A stretch of DNA of 20,461 nucleotides from a virus (IMGVR_UViG_3300015189_000097:1-20461), one strand, 5' to 3'. Positions 5,929-12,994 are shown, numbered from the stretch's first letter. Numbers and translations: made by a program. Notes: a model not told the origin generated them from the sequence alone.

Positions 5929-7271
5929 CGATCCGCCGAGAGCTCCCACACGACGCTGAAGCCGAGCTCGACCTACTCGCCAGAATCCTCCAGGACCCGC
6001 CTGGGCAGATTCATCTCGTCGCCGATCTGCTTCGACCGAGCCACTTCTTCAAGCCGCGTCACGAGGCTGTGTACTCGGCCGCGATGGGAGTGCTCGACGC
6101 GGGGCAGCCCGTCGACGTTGGCAACGTGCACGCGTGGCTTCGGGACAAGGGGCTGCTCGATGGCAAGGATGAGGCGCAGCGGACGGTGCGCGAGCTCCTA
6201 CTTGCCGACCTCCAGTTCCACGTCCCGGACTTGAAGACTGAGGTGGCAGCCAAGCGCATTCGGGACAAGCACGCACTGCGACAGCTATCGCTTGCTGCCG
6301 AACGACTGTCGATAGCGGCCACGTCGCCCATCGACGACGCCGAGGCGTTCTGCGAGCAAGCCGAGGCGGCGCTGCACGCCATCTCGGCCGAACTGCGAGA
6401 CGGCTCAAGGGAAGACGACGTCTACTCGCTGCACGACCTGGTGACCGAGATGGCCACCGACATGGCGGCCGGTGCCAAGCGGCAATTCGTTCCGAGCGGG
6501 TACCGGGATCTCGACGAGGACATGGGCGGGTTCGAGAGCGGGTTCGTCACCGTCTTCGGCGCTCCTACGAATTGGGGCAAGAGCAACTTCGCCGTCATGG
6601 TCGCCGATGAGGCGGAGCGCGCCGGCAAGAGCGTCCTCGTCGTCACCTTCGAGGATTCGCCCAAGCTTTACGGCAAGCGCTTCTTGACGCGCAGGCAGGA
6701 CATCAGCTCTGCTGGGCTGAAGAATTACGCGCTGACCGACGGCGACTACTCGAAGATGGTTGGGTTCGTCCAAGAGGCATCGCACAGGTACCGTCACCCG
6801 TTCGTCCTGAAGGCAAACGGGCGCCCGATTGAGAATGTCGCTAAGCGAGTGCGTCGCATCTGTCAAAGCCGCAAGGTCGACCTCATCGTGTGGGATTACC
6901 TGCAAGCGGTGAAGTGCCGCGAGCGTGTAAGCAACAAGCGGGAGCGCGTCGAGTTCTGCGCCCGCGAGATTACTGACTGCACGAAAGACCTGGGGGCAGC
7001 AGGACTGCTCGTGTCCCAGTTCAAACGATTGGAGCCCGCCGAGGAGCCGACGATGCACGACCTGAAAGAATCGGGTGACATTGAGAACGGGGCGGAGGTG
7101 ATCCTCCTAGGGTTCAACGACCGCGAAGGGATTCCGCGCGTGCGGCTAGCAAAGAACAAGGATGGCGAGAAGGGGCTTGACTACAGCCTGCGCTGGAATC
7201 CGCGGAGCGCGTCGCTTTGGGCCGGCTCTCGACTGTTTCCTGAGCCTAAGCAGCAAGCGAGGCGGCCATGA
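5925..7271 (+). CDS. dnaB: DnaB-type replicative DNA helicase, 448 aa
   Basis: The protein has the DnaB N-terminal domain (ELPHDAEAELDLLARIL, then FFKPRHEAVYSAAMGVLDAG and DVGNVHAWLRDKGLL). The RecA-like C-terminal ATPase domain carries Walker A GAPTNWGKS (residues 212-220), Walker B DLIVWDYLQ (about residues 318-326), and a sensor-like segment LLVSQFKR. It ends with the GSGDIENGAE-like helicase segment ESGDIENGAEVILLG and RLAKNKDGEKG. Hexameric DnaB unwinds the fork 5'->3' and recruits primase. ATG 5925 overlaps the stop of the organizer (ATGA). The frame is open further upstream, but that part is the shadow of the organizer gene. It is slightly shorter than typical bacterial DnaB, as phage versions often are. 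Confidence 0.95.
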   Translation: MTIRRELPHDAEAELDLLARILQDPPGQIHLVADLLRPSHFFKPRHEAVYSAAMGVLDAGQPVDVGNVHAWLRDKGLLDGKDEAQRTVRELLLADLQFHVPDLKTEVAAKRIRDKHALRQLSLAAERLSIAATSPIDDAEAFCEQAEAALHAISAELRDGSREDDVYSLHDLVTEMATDMAAGAKRQFVPSGYRDLDEDMGGFESGFVTVFGAPTNWGKSNFAVMVADEAERAGKSVLVVTFEDSPKLYGKRFLTRRQDISSAGLKNYALTDGDYSKMVGFVQEASHRYRHPFVLKANGRPIENVAKRVRRICQSRKVDLIVWDYLQAVKCRERVSNKRERVEFCAREITDCTKDLGAAGLLVSQFKRLEPAEEPTMHDLKESGDIENGAEVILLGFNDREGIPRVRLAKNKDGEKGLDYSLRWNPRSASLWAGSRLFPEPKQQARRP

Positions 7272-7519
7272 CCCTCACCGACACATGCACTTGCGGCGCG
7301 CACGTCATCACGGCCGAGACGCCGTGGGGCCATCGCATTCAGCTCATCGCGGTACCGCACGCGGGCAAGTACATCGTGCAGAAGGGCATCGCGTACGAGC
7401 GGCGAGGACCGACGGCGACCGTGGAGGGTGAGGAGTTCGATGAGCACGTGTGCACGCCAGCGGTGGTGAAGACGGTAGCGAAACTGAAGCTCGTGAAGAG
7501 CAGGAGGGTGAAGCGATGA
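7268..7519 (+). CDS. Hypothetical protein with N-terminal CxCG knuckle, 83 aa
   Basis: ATG 7268 overlaps the dnaB stop (ATGA). The N-terminus has TCTCGAHV, a possible half of a zinc site, followed by beta-strand-like segments (HRIQLIAVPHAGKYIVQKG, TATVEGEEF) and a CTP near residue 62. The last 15 residues are strongly basic (KLKLVKSRRVKR), suggesting nucleic-acid contact. I recognise no family. Confidence 0.7.
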   Translation: MTLTDTCTCGAHVITAETPWGHRIQLIAVPHAGKYIVQKGIAYERRGPTATVEGEEFDEHVCTPAVVKTVAKLKLVKSRRVKR

Positions 7520-7719
7520 TCACGCAAGAGACTGTGCAAGCGGTGGCCGATGAGATCTACGCCGTGCTCAAGCGGCATGGGGTCTCGCTAGCGTTCGAAG
7601 AGGACTACGACCTACGCATTGAAGAGTACCAGGCGCCAGGCGACGTCTACGTGTGGACCGACAACAACGATGCGGACGGGGGGTGGTTCGACGCGACCAG
7701 CAAGGAGGTGGCACCATGA
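7516..7719 (+). CDS. Hypothetical acidic protein, 67 aa
   Basis: ATG 7516 overlaps the previous stop (ATGA) and has CAGGAGGGTG just upstream, so this start is preferred over an upstream in-frame ATG. The product is acidic with an N-terminal helix (ETVQAVADEIYAVLKRHG), then a mixed segment rich in Asp, Tyr and Trp (EDYDLRIEEY, VYVWTDNNDADGGWFD). I recognise no family. It is tightly coupled to both neighbours. Confidence 0.65.
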   Translation: MITQETVQAVADEIYAVLKRHGVSLAFEEDYDLRIEEYQAPGDVYVWTDNNDADGGWFDATSKEVAP

Positions 7720-8162
7720 ACACGCCGACGGTCTACATCTCCGCCGCGCTGCTCGAGGTTGAGTACGCGGCGACCATTCGCAGCGAGCTCGCGAGGCTCG
7801 GAGTGCCCAACACGTCGACGTGGATCGACAAGGAGCGGACTGGTAATCACGTCGATCCATCCGAGCCGACGAAGCGCGCCGAGCTTCTGAATGCGAACAT
7901 GATCGACATCGAGCGAGCATCAGCTGTCGTGTTCCTCGCTCACGTCGGTAACCCGCGCGCCGGCCATTGGGACACCTGTTGGGCGCTCGCGCGCAACAAG
8001 CGCGTGTTCTGGACCGTGGATGGGGACAGGGGGATGAACCTCTGGACCGCGCATCCGAACGTAACCATCATCACGCGCGCCATCAACACAACGCAGCTGG
8101 CCACCAAGCTGGCATCGGCCATCCGCCGAGAGCTAGGCGGGACGAAGGCGAGGGTCGCGTGA
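7716..8162 (+). CDS. Nucleoside 2-deoxyribosyltransferase-like protein, 148 aa
   Basis: ATG 7716 follows a perfect CAAGGAGGTG. The fold signature is a Rossmann-like start (TVYISAALLEVEYAATIRSELARLG), a middle DIERASAVVFLAHV strand, and RAGHWDTCWALARNKRVFW, which corresponds to the G-x-x-x-E-x-G-x-A-x-x-x-x-K-x-V segment of nucleoside 2-deoxyribosyltransferase-like proteins. Those enzymes cleave or transfer deoxyribose in nucleotide metabolism, and phages carry related proteins. The usual catalytic Glu position seems to be Asp here (D86 in GHWDTCWALA), so activity is uncertain. Length (about 150 aa) fits the family. A role in nucleotide salvage or base modification is inference. Confidence 0.65.
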   Translation: MNTPTVYISAALLEVEYAATIRSELARLGVPNTSTWIDKERTGNHVDPSEPTKRAELLNANMIDIERASAVVFLAHVGNPRAGHWDTCWALARNKRVFWTVDGDRGMNLWTAHPNVTIITRAINTTQLATKLASAIRRELGGTKARVA

Positions 8163-8983
8163 AGACGACGATGAGTGCGGCTCAGGTGATTGACGTCCTG
8201 AAGAAGGACGCGTTTCGAACGCCGGCTCACGCTTGGCTGCATGAGGTCAGGAATCAGACCGGCTATGGTCGTCAGGTGCGCAGCGCAGACGCGCTGGTAA
8301 CGTCATTGTGGCCGTCTCGTGGCGTCTGGTTTGCTGGAGTGGAAGTAAAGGTCAGCGCCACAGATTGGAAAAAAGAACTCGATGATCCAAGCAAGGCGGC
8401 TGAGATTCAGCGCTTTTGCGATTACTGGTACGTGGCCGCACCGGCAGGCGTCATCAAGTTGGCCCAGGTTCCGGAGCGGTGGGGCTTCTACGAAGTAGCC
8501 GGCGGCAAGGCAACACTGGTCAAGGAGGCGCCGCGTCTCACGCCTGAGCCACTCACGGCTGAGTTCGTGGCGAGTGTCATCCGAAACGCCTCTTCGGCTC
8601 AGGCAAACCTAATCGATCAGGCGAAGATCTCGGCTACCGAGGCGACGATGGCGCGCGTCGGCACAGATGCAGTGACAGCTCTTCAGGAGAAGCTGTCCGC
8701 CGCTCTCACGGAAAAGAACCTAACAGATCGGCAATTGGAGTTCGCTAAGCGAGACCTAGCATCGCTCAGAGACGCGGTCAGGATGTTCGAGAACTCCGCC
8801 GGACTTCCGCCACACACAATCGGCAACGGTGGCAGCTACATGGGGCGTTGCGGGATTGGTGAACAGTTCAAAGTCGCGGCCATCTTGGCGCGACTGAGGC
8901 CGCGGCAGCTCGCAGAACAGCTAAGGGATATTGCGCACAGCCTCGAAGCTGTCGAGCCGGCAGAAGCCAAGGAGGTCGCATGA
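8159..8983 (+). CDS. PD-(D/E)XK-type nuclease-like protein with helical C-terminus, 274 aa
   Basis: GTG 8159 overlaps the previous stop (GTGA) and has GCGAGG upstream; an in-frame ATG at 8171 is a possible alternative. The N-terminal 110 residues contain RSADALV with D44 and then GVEVKVSATDWKKEL with E62-V-K64. That is the D...E-x-K pattern of PD-(D/E)XK nucleases, and the flanking text (DPSKAAEIQRFCDYWYVAAPAGVI, VPERWGFYEV) is like MmcB/VRR-type and phage nucleases of that fold. Residues from about 140 onward are helical, with a likely coiled coil (VTALQEKLSAALTEKNLTDRQLE). It may degrade or process DNA during replication or recombination. The fold is likely; the substrate is unknown. Confidence 0.7.
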   Translation: MKTTMSAAQVIDVLKKDAFRTPAHAWLHEVRNQTGYGRQVRSADALVTSLWPSRGVWFAGVEVKVSATDWKKELDDPSKAAEIQRFCDYWYVAAPAGVIKLAQVPERWGFYEVAGGKATLVKEAPRLTPEPLTAEFVASVIRNASSAQANLIDQAKISATEATMARVGTDAVTALQEKLSAALTEKNLTDRQLEFAKRDLASLRDAVRMFENSAGLPPHTIGNGGSYMGRCGIGEQFKVAAILARLRPRQLAEQLRDIAHSLEAVEPAEAKEVA

Positions 8984-9270
8984 GCCGCAAGTGCGCCCGC
9001 TGCGGCGTCGAGAAGCCGCTCTCCGACTTCTACCGCTCGAACAACGTTGCGAGCGGCTACCAGTCACGGTGCAAGCGCTGCGACGGCGCGGGTGCGGCGA
9101 GCCGATGGCTGCTCAGCCTGGCCAGCACGCAGCCCACGCAGGGCGGAGGCTGCACGCTCGAAGAGGTCGCGGTAGCGCTTGGGGTGTCGAGATCACGCGC
9201 GGCGCAGATTGAGCGCTCAGCGCTCAGCAAGCTTCGGCGACTTGCCGAGCGGAGAGGGGTGCGACCATGA
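8980..9270 (+). CDS. Zinc-ribbon plus sigma-70 region 4-like HTH protein, 96 aa
   Basis: ATG 8980 overlaps the previous stop. The N-terminal half is a four-cysteine ribbon (C5-x2-C8 and C31-x2-C34, with KPLSDFYRSN between), of the type seen at the N-terminus of phage endonuclease VII-like and HNH proteins. The C-terminal half (about residues 58-92) reads TLEEVAVALGVSRSRAAQIERSALSKLRRL, very close to the region 4.2 helix-turn-helix of sigma-70 factors, which recognises -35 elements. There is no region 2, so it is not a complete sigma factor. A small transcription regulator or DNA-binding adaptor that works at promoters is the best inference. Confidence 0.75.
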   Translation: MSRKCARCGVEKPLSDFYRSNNVASGYQSRCKRCDGAGAASRWLLSLASTQPTQGGGCTLEEVAVALGVSRSRAAQIERSALSKLRRLAERRGVRP

Positions 9271-9740
9271 GCAGCAGCGAAGAGCAGTTGGCGTTCGTCG
9301 TTCGCGTGCTTGCGCTGGGAGACGGCTTTAATCTGTACGGCGATCTATGGGATAGCATCTGGTGGCGAACGGATGACGAGTACGCGCCAGTCACGTTCAT
9401 GGTCAATTGCAACGACCTGTTCTATTGGGCGTGCTCGGACTGCGAGAGACTGGGAACGCAGGCTGACATCGACGGACTCACGACTGCAGTAGGGGACGTA
9501 CGGGAGGCTCTTGGCGTGGCGCGAGGTGAGTGGCCACGTGACACGTCAACGAACGACATGGCGGTGTGGAGCGAGCTGTTCAATGCCCACTACAACGCGG
9601 GCAGCACTGGCGCCCAGCTGTGGTGCGCGCGGAAGCGAGGAATGAGGCCACAACGCCCATGCCTCAAATACATGCGTCCAGAAGTTCTTGCGCTGTTCCT
9701 GGCATGCGGGCCTGAGCGCGACCGAAAGGACGAAGGGTGA
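9267..9740 (+). CDS. Conserved-looking phage protein of unknown function, 157 aa
   Basis: ATG 9267 overlaps the previous stop (ATGA). The protein is rich in Trp, Cys and acidic residues. It begins with a helical segment and continues with YGDLWDSIWWRTDDEYAPVTF and CNDLFYWACSDCERLGTQADIDGL. The C-terminal motif LWCARKRGMRPQRPC, then ACGPER, is one I associate with small uncharacterised proteins in phages of high-GC hosts. CSDC could be part of a metal site. No enzymatic motif is visible. It is likely a genuine phage accessory gene. Confidence 0.7.
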   Translation: MSSSEEQLAFVVRVLALGDGFNLYGDLWDSIWWRTDDEYAPVTFMVNCNDLFYWACSDCERLGTQADIDGLTTAVGDVREALGVARGEWPRDTSTNDMAVWSELFNAHYNAGSTGAQLWCARKRGMRPQRPCLKYMRPEVLALFLACGPERDRKDEG

Positions 9741-10138
9741 TCACGATGAGCAGCAACGACGAGATCGAGCGACGCTTCGCAGGCTCGTGGAACGACGGGA
9801 TGTCGCACGAGATCATCCGCGCGATGCGCGTGGCGCTGAACGAGCGCGAGCACTTCCGCCGGCAGGTGGACGAGCTGCACGTGAGCAACAGCCAGCTGCT
9901 CGAGCGTGCGCGCACGGCGGAGCGGGCGCTTGCCGCGCTGCAGGCGCAGCAGCGGAGCGACACCATCCCGGCGCCGGCGGATGAAGACTTCGACCCGCGC
10001 GGGCTGTCGCTTGATGAAGTGCTTCGTGCGCAAGAGCGCGAGCGCCGTGTGCCGCGTAGGACGGAGGCGATGGGCATCATCGCCGTTGGCGACACGGTCT
10101 TCTTCACCCGGCCCAACGGCGATGAGGTGAAGCCGTGA
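9737..10138 (+). CDS. Coiled-coil hypothetical protein, 133 aa
   Basis: GTG 9737 overlaps the previous stop (GTGA). ATG 9746 is in frame and has GAAGGG at 9732-9737, so either start is possible. Residues 20-70 form a long charged helix with heptad-like leucines (HFRRQVDELHVSNSQLLERA, RTAERALAALQAQQ), predicting a coiled coil. A short C-terminal strand segment (MGIIAVGDTVFFTRPNGDEV) follows. I recognise no family; it is probably a structural or regulatory accessory protein. Confidence 0.7.
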   Translation: MITMSSNDEIERRFAGSWNDGMSHEIIRAMRVALNEREHFRRQVDELHVSNSQLLERARTAERALAALQAQQRSDTIPAPADEDFDPRGLSLDEVLRAQERERRVPRRTEAMGIIAVGDTVFFTRPNGDEVKP

Positions 10139-10428
10139 AGCTCAAACCAGGCGAGCGCGACGAGCGCGGGCGGAAGTTCATCGGGTGGTGCGTACGAGCG
10201 GAAAAGAGAGGTCTAGTCGCAGACGGCGTGTTCACCCGCGCCGATACGGTTGACTCGGCGTGGAAGGATTGGGACAAGCGCAAGGTCACGCGACTATTCG
10301 TGAAGCCTTCCGCCAAGACGCGTGCGCTGCTCAACCTGGTGCAAGCCATTGAACAGCAGTGGCATTGGAATCCTGTAGATTCTGCAGTTGCTGCTGCGAT
10401 CCAAGCGGCAAAGGATGTGCTCGAGTGA
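10135..10428 (+). CDS. Hypothetical basic protein, 97 aa
   Basis: GTG 10135 overlaps the previous stop and is preceded by GAGGTGAAG. The product is basic and starts MKLKPGERDERGRKFIGWC, a segment that resembles a small beta-rich domain, followed by a helical C-terminus (LLNLVQAIEQQW, AVAAAIQAAKDVLE). There are no recognisable motifs. Coupling on both sides supports expression. Confidence 0.65.
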   Translation: MKLKPGERDERGRKFIGWCVRAEKRGLVADGVFTRADTVDSAWKDWDKRKVTRLFVKPSAKTRALLNLVQAIEQQWHWNPVDSAVAAAIQAAKDVLE

Positions 10429-10652
10429 CCCTCCTCGACGTCGCCATCTTCACCGCGTTCGTCGCCATCGCGTTCGCCTGGGTGCTGTGGTCCGAGCTCC
10501 GCGGCGCTCACCAGACAATCGCCTACCTCGAAGGCCGCGTGGAGTTCTACCGGTCGGAGACGCATAGCCTGCAGCGTACGCTCGGGCTGCGCTCGGCGAG
10601 CGGCGTGGTCATCCCGCTGCGTGGGCTCCGCGGGCCGAAGGAGGGCGCGTGA
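10425..10652 (+). CDS. Small signal-anchor membrane protein, 75 aa
   Basis: GTG 10425 overlaps the previous stop (GTGA) with AAAGGATG upstream. Residues 3-22 are strongly hydrophobic (LLDVAIFTAFVAIAFAWVLW), making one transmembrane segment. A helical, charged region (AHQTIAYLEGRVEFYRSETHSLQRTLGL) and a short basic tail follow. This layout, a single N-terminal TM with a helical stalk, resembles i-spanin (Rz) or other small phage membrane proteins. No outer partner is visible nearby, so spanin is only a possibility. Confidence 0.65.
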   Translation: MTLLDVAIFTAFVAIAFAWVLWSELRGAHQTIAYLEGRVEFYRSETHSLQRTLGLRSASGVVIPLRGLRGPKEGA

Positions 10653-10882
10653 TGGCCCGCCACGCATGCGGGTGCACGTCGCGCAAGCCGTGCGAAAAGG
10701 CCGCGCGCATCCTCGCCCGCGATCGACTCCGAGGACACCTCGTCCAGCACCTCAGCGTCACGCCGAGAGCCAAGCCGCGGCGGCAGTACCGTCGAGGCAT
10801 CGCGGGCGGGGTGGCTGCGGGGCTCGCCGAGACGAAGGCGCGCGTTGCGGCGATGCGGGCAGCTGCGAAGGGGGCACCTTGA
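10652..10882 (+). CDS. Arg-rich small protein, 76 aa
   Basis: ATG 10652 overlaps the previous stop (TGATG) with GGAGGG at 10640-10645; the GTG three bases upstream is less well spaced. The protein is very basic and begins MARHACGCTSRKPCEKA, a cysteine cluster that may bind metal, followed by arginine-rich helices (RAKPRRQYRRGIAGG and an alanine-rich tail). Binding to nucleic acid is plausible. I recognise no family. Confidence 0.65.
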   Translation: MARHACGCTSRKPCEKAARILARDRLRGHLVQHLSVTPRAKPRRQYRRGIAGGVAAGLAETKARVAAMRAAAKGAP

Positions 10883-11484
10883 GCGGCGGCGTGGTCAAGG
10901 CGGCGCTCGCGGTGGCTCGGGCGAGCAAGCGGGCGTCCGGGACCCAAAAGCGCGCCAGCGGGCGAATAGGCACCGTGGCGGCAATGGTCGCTTCGCTGCC
11001 CAGGCGGCCCATCATGGGAACGTGGAAGGTCTGCCTCGCGATCCGCACGTCGAATCCGAACAACGGCGCGACCGGCAACACCCGATGGGCGGGCATCGCC
11101 AAGACGCGCAAGCGGCGCGAGCAACGGCTCGGCACCAAGAACCTGCTCATCGCCCTGCTGGGTCCTCGCCCGCCGATGCTGCCGGTGGAGGTCACCGTGC
11201 GCCGTGTCGCACCGTCCGCTGGGCTCGACCCCCATGACGGATTGGGGGCCTCGCTCAAGAGCGTCATCGATGGCATCGCCGACTGGCTCGGACTGCCGAA
11301 GGACCGCGATCCGCGCGTGCGGTGGGCGCTCGACCAGCGACGGGGGAAGCCGGGAGAATACGCGGTGGATGTTGAGATTCGGGCGGTGTGCCCATGCGAG
11401 ACCGACGTTGCCGACCCTGGCCCGACGCACATCGCGTCGTGCCAGTGGAACGACCCAGAGCGCCCGGACGGGTGCCCGTTTTGA
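10879..11484 (+). CDS. rusA: RusA-like Holliday junction resolvase, 201 aa
   Basis: The core motif is LDPHDGLGASLKSVIDGIAD (residues 116-135) with D117, D120, K127 and D131, followed by WLGLPKDRDPRVRW and a C-terminal YAVDVEI strand. This matches the RusA pattern D-x-x-D-N..K..D, dimeric resolvases that cut four-way junctions with acidic metal-binding residues. The usual Asn after the second Asp is Gly (G121), a small deviation. TTG 10879 overlaps the previous stop and has GAAGGGGG about 5 bp upstream, which fits better than the GTG at 10891. The N-terminal 45 residues are basic and unlike typical RusA. The last part has CPCE and a Cys-containing tail. It would process recombination or replication intermediates before packaging. 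Confidence 0.75.
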   Translation: MSGGVVKAALAVARASKRASGTQKRASGRIGTVAAMVASLPRRPIMGTWKVCLAIRTSNPNNGATGNTRWAGIAKTRKRREQRLGTKNLLIALLGPRPPMLPVEVTVRRVAPSAGLDPHDGLGASLKSVIDGIADWLGLPKDRDPRVRWALDQRRGKPGEYAVDVEIRAVCPCETDVADPGPTHIASCQWNDPERPDGCPF

Positions 11485-11497
11485 AGGGAGACGAGCG

Positions 11498-11527
11498 ATG
11501 AGTGAAGACACCAAAGGAGGCGAGTGA
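11498..11527 (+). other. Nine-codon ORF with strong ribosome site, possible remnant or leader
   Basis: A clear AAGGGAG precedes ATG 11498, but the frame stops after nine codons (MSEDTKGGE). Its stop overlaps the next start (TGATG). The 14-base ending GGAGGCGAGTGATG recurs exactly at 11815-11828, the end of the next gene, which also finishes KGGE. It may be the collapsed remnant of a duplicated gene or a coupling leader. Confidence 0.4.
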
Positions 11528-11826
11528 TGGTTGACCACCACCCTGGAGACCCGTGGCCGCCTGGTTCGCCGCGACCTGTCGATCCACCGCTACCGAGGAG
11601 GCAAATGATCGAAACGACGATGGGACATGTTGACTTTCTGCCGGAGCAGGCGGCAGCGATGATCGGTCTCGCTGCGCTGGCCCAAGCGATGGGCGTTGAG
11701 CTGAGCACAGCCGACGTGTGCGCCATGGTGCTTGGACCGCTGCTCAACGGGAAGGCGATGCACGACGTCGACGCTGCGCGCGCGGCGATTCGGGTGTTCG
11801 TTGCGGATAAGAAGGGAGGCGAGTGA
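11527..11826 (+). CDS. Hypothetical protein, 99 aa
   Basis: ATG 11527 overlaps the upstream stop and has AAAGGAGG six bases before it. ATG 11605 (also after a GAGGAGG) is an in-frame alternative that would remove a proline-rich 26-residue start. The core is helical and Ala/Met-rich (FLPEQAAAMIGLAALAQAMG, STADVCAMVLGPLLNG, DAARAAIRVFV). I recognise no family. The stop overlaps the next start. Confidence 0.6.
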   Translation: MVDHHPGDPWPPGSPRPVDPPLPRRQMIETTMGHVDFLPEQAAAMIGLAALAQAMGVELSTADVCAMVLGPLLNGKAMHDVDAARAAIRVFVADKKGGE

Positions 11827-12002
11827 TGCCGTGCATGGATGGACGTGAGAGCGAAGAGCGAGAGCAAGCCCGCCAAGCGGGCCGGCTGCTCTGTGAAGCG
11901 TGCCGGTTGCTCGATGGGCTCGGCGCTATGGCAGATGCGTCGCCAGAGCTTCGAGCGTGGTGGGCAGCGCACAAGGCAACAGATGCGAGGGCTGGAAGAT
12001 GA
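11826..12002 (+). CDS. Small helical protein, 58 aa
   Basis: ATG 11826 overlaps the previous stop (TGATG) and has GGGAGG upstream. The product starts MPCMDGRESEEREQARQAGR and is mostly charged helix, with C23 and C26 in RLLCEACRLLDG, and ends RAWWAAHKATDARAGR. The overlapping longer frame starting near 11839 encodes an unconvincing protein without its own ribosome site. I recognise no family. Confidence 0.6.
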   Translation: MPCMDGRESEEREQARQAGRLLCEACRLLDGLGAMADASPELRAWWAAHKATDARAGR

Positions 12003-12022
12003 CGGCGGTGGTCGAGCGATAG
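11999..12022 (+). other. Seven-codon coupled mini-ORF
   Basis: ATG 11999 overlaps the stop of the preceding gene (ATGA), but the frame ends after seven codons (MTAVVER). A perfect hairpin and the start of the next gene follow. It could be a leader peptide or a decayed start. Confidence 0.35.
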
Positions 12023-12036
12023 GTCAACGTTTGAAG

Positions 12037-12055
12037 CGTCGAGCTGGCCTCGACG
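12037..12055 (+). promoter_or_regulatory. 7-bp perfect hairpin touching the ribosome site of the 12069 gene
   Basis: CGTCGAG (12037-12043), a CTGGC loop and CTCGACG (12049-12055) form a perfect inverted repeat in a short non-coding gap. The last G of the stem begins GGGAAGG (12055-12061), the probable ribosome site for ATG 12069. Control of translation or a processing site is plausible. Confidence 0.45.
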
Positions 12056-12068
12056 GGAAGGCGGGACG

Positions 12069-12692
12069 ATGGGCATCTACAACGTGGGACGACGGGACAG
12101 CGCCACCAAAGAACTCGTGACCTACTTCGCGAGCTCGGAAAGCATCTTCGGGCTGCGCTCGAAGACTGAAGGGCTCATCCAGATGGCGTTGAGCGGAGGC
12201 CACTCGGGCGGAGCGAACGCAGCAGAGGACGCGATGATTCGCCTGGTCGACGACGCGGGCAACAAGGTGGGTGTGCAGCGCGCGGTGATGGCCGCGCTCC
12301 ACGTCATCGGCGAGCTCCACCGCACCGTGCTCTGGGCAGCGCACGGCCACTTCACCGCGCCGCCCGAGGTCAAGCGCGAGCTCGGCGGCGTGGAGCGCGT
12401 GGCCCTCATGACCGCCGCCGCCTCAGCGGGTTACGCCGCGGGCAAGCGTGACGGCGAGACTTTCGAGGCGTGGCTGGTCCGCCAGTGCCGCAAGCCCGAC
12501 CAGGTGAAGGCCATCGGGGACCAGGCGACGACGATGCTCAACGCTGCGCACGCGGCCTACGCGACCGCCAGGAAGCCCGAGGAGGGATCCCGCGGCGTCG
12601 GAGCGTTCAGGCAGCAAACGCGCGCCACGCGAGCGCCGGTTGAGCGCAAGTCAGTGGGCGACGCCTTTGACCCCAAGGGGTGGCGACCGTGA
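12069..12692 (+). CDS. Hypothetical alanine-rich helical protein, 207 aa
   Basis: ATG 12069 follows GGGAAGG and a hairpin. The protein is mostly alpha-helical and Ala-rich (AVMAALHVIGELHRTVLWAA, VALMTAAASAGYAAGKRDG, TMLNAAHAAYATARK) with a polar, disordered C-terminus ending DAFDPKGWRP. No catalytic motif or membrane segment is clear. I recognise no family. It is the largest unknown in the accessory run, and its stop overlaps the HTH gene. Confidence 0.75.
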   Translation: MGIYNVGRRDSATKELVTYFASSESIFGLRSKTEGLIQMALSGGHSGGANAAEDAMIRLVDDAGNKVGVQRAVMAALHVIGELHRTVLWAAHGHFTAPPEVKRELGGVERVALMTAAASAGYAAGKRDGETFEAWLVRQCRKPDQVKAIGDQATTMLNAAHAAYATARKPEEGSRGVGAFRQQTRATRAPVERKSVGDAFDPKGWRP

Positions 12693-12994
12693 CCGGCGCC
12701 GAGCCGCGCAGCACCGGAGTGCCCCACGAGAAACCTCTCGAGGGGTGGAAAGCCATCGCCCAAGAGCTGCACCTGAGCGTGGAGACCGTCCAGCGGTTGG
12801 CACGTCGCAACCGCGACCCGCTGCCCGTCTGGAAGTTCATTCGAACGATCGTCGCGTGGCGATCGGCCATCGAACAGTGGCAAGCGCGCAACCTACTACC
12901 GCTTACAGTCGCCGACCAGTTGGAGAGCTTGGACCACACCCCAACCGCCGACGGCTTACCACCTCGTGACAGGTCGGTACGCGGCGCGGCTTGA
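12689..12994 (+). CDS. Small HTH DNA-binding protein, 101 aa
   Basis: GTG 12689 overlaps the previous stop (GTGA) with AAGGGGTGG upstream. Residues 19-40 (GWKAIAQELHLSVETVQRLARR) form a helix-turn-helix, and PLPVWKFIRTIVAWRSAIEQW supplies the wing and following helix. The arrangement is like MerR/excisionase-type (HTH_17) small regulators, and the WKAIA..L..S..TV motif is common in Myxococcota proteins. It is the last gene before the main non-coding gap, so it may control that region. No repressor partner is visible. Confidence 0.7.
   Translation: MTGAEPRSTGVPHEKPLEGWKAIAQELHLSVETVQRLARRNRDPLPVWKFIRTIVAWRSAIEQWQARNLLPLTVADQLESLDHTPTADGLPPRDRSVRGAA

Noticed and set aside
6282-6296. QLSLA in DnaB as a clamp-binding peptide
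   Set aside because: It lies in the middle of a probable helix of the N-terminal to linker region and lacks the last large hydrophobic residue.
11839-12120. 93-codon ORF overlapping two small genes
   Set aside because: It has no ribosome site and its text is a Lys/Arg/Gly-rich shadow; the 58-residue frame from 11826 is coupled to its neighbour.
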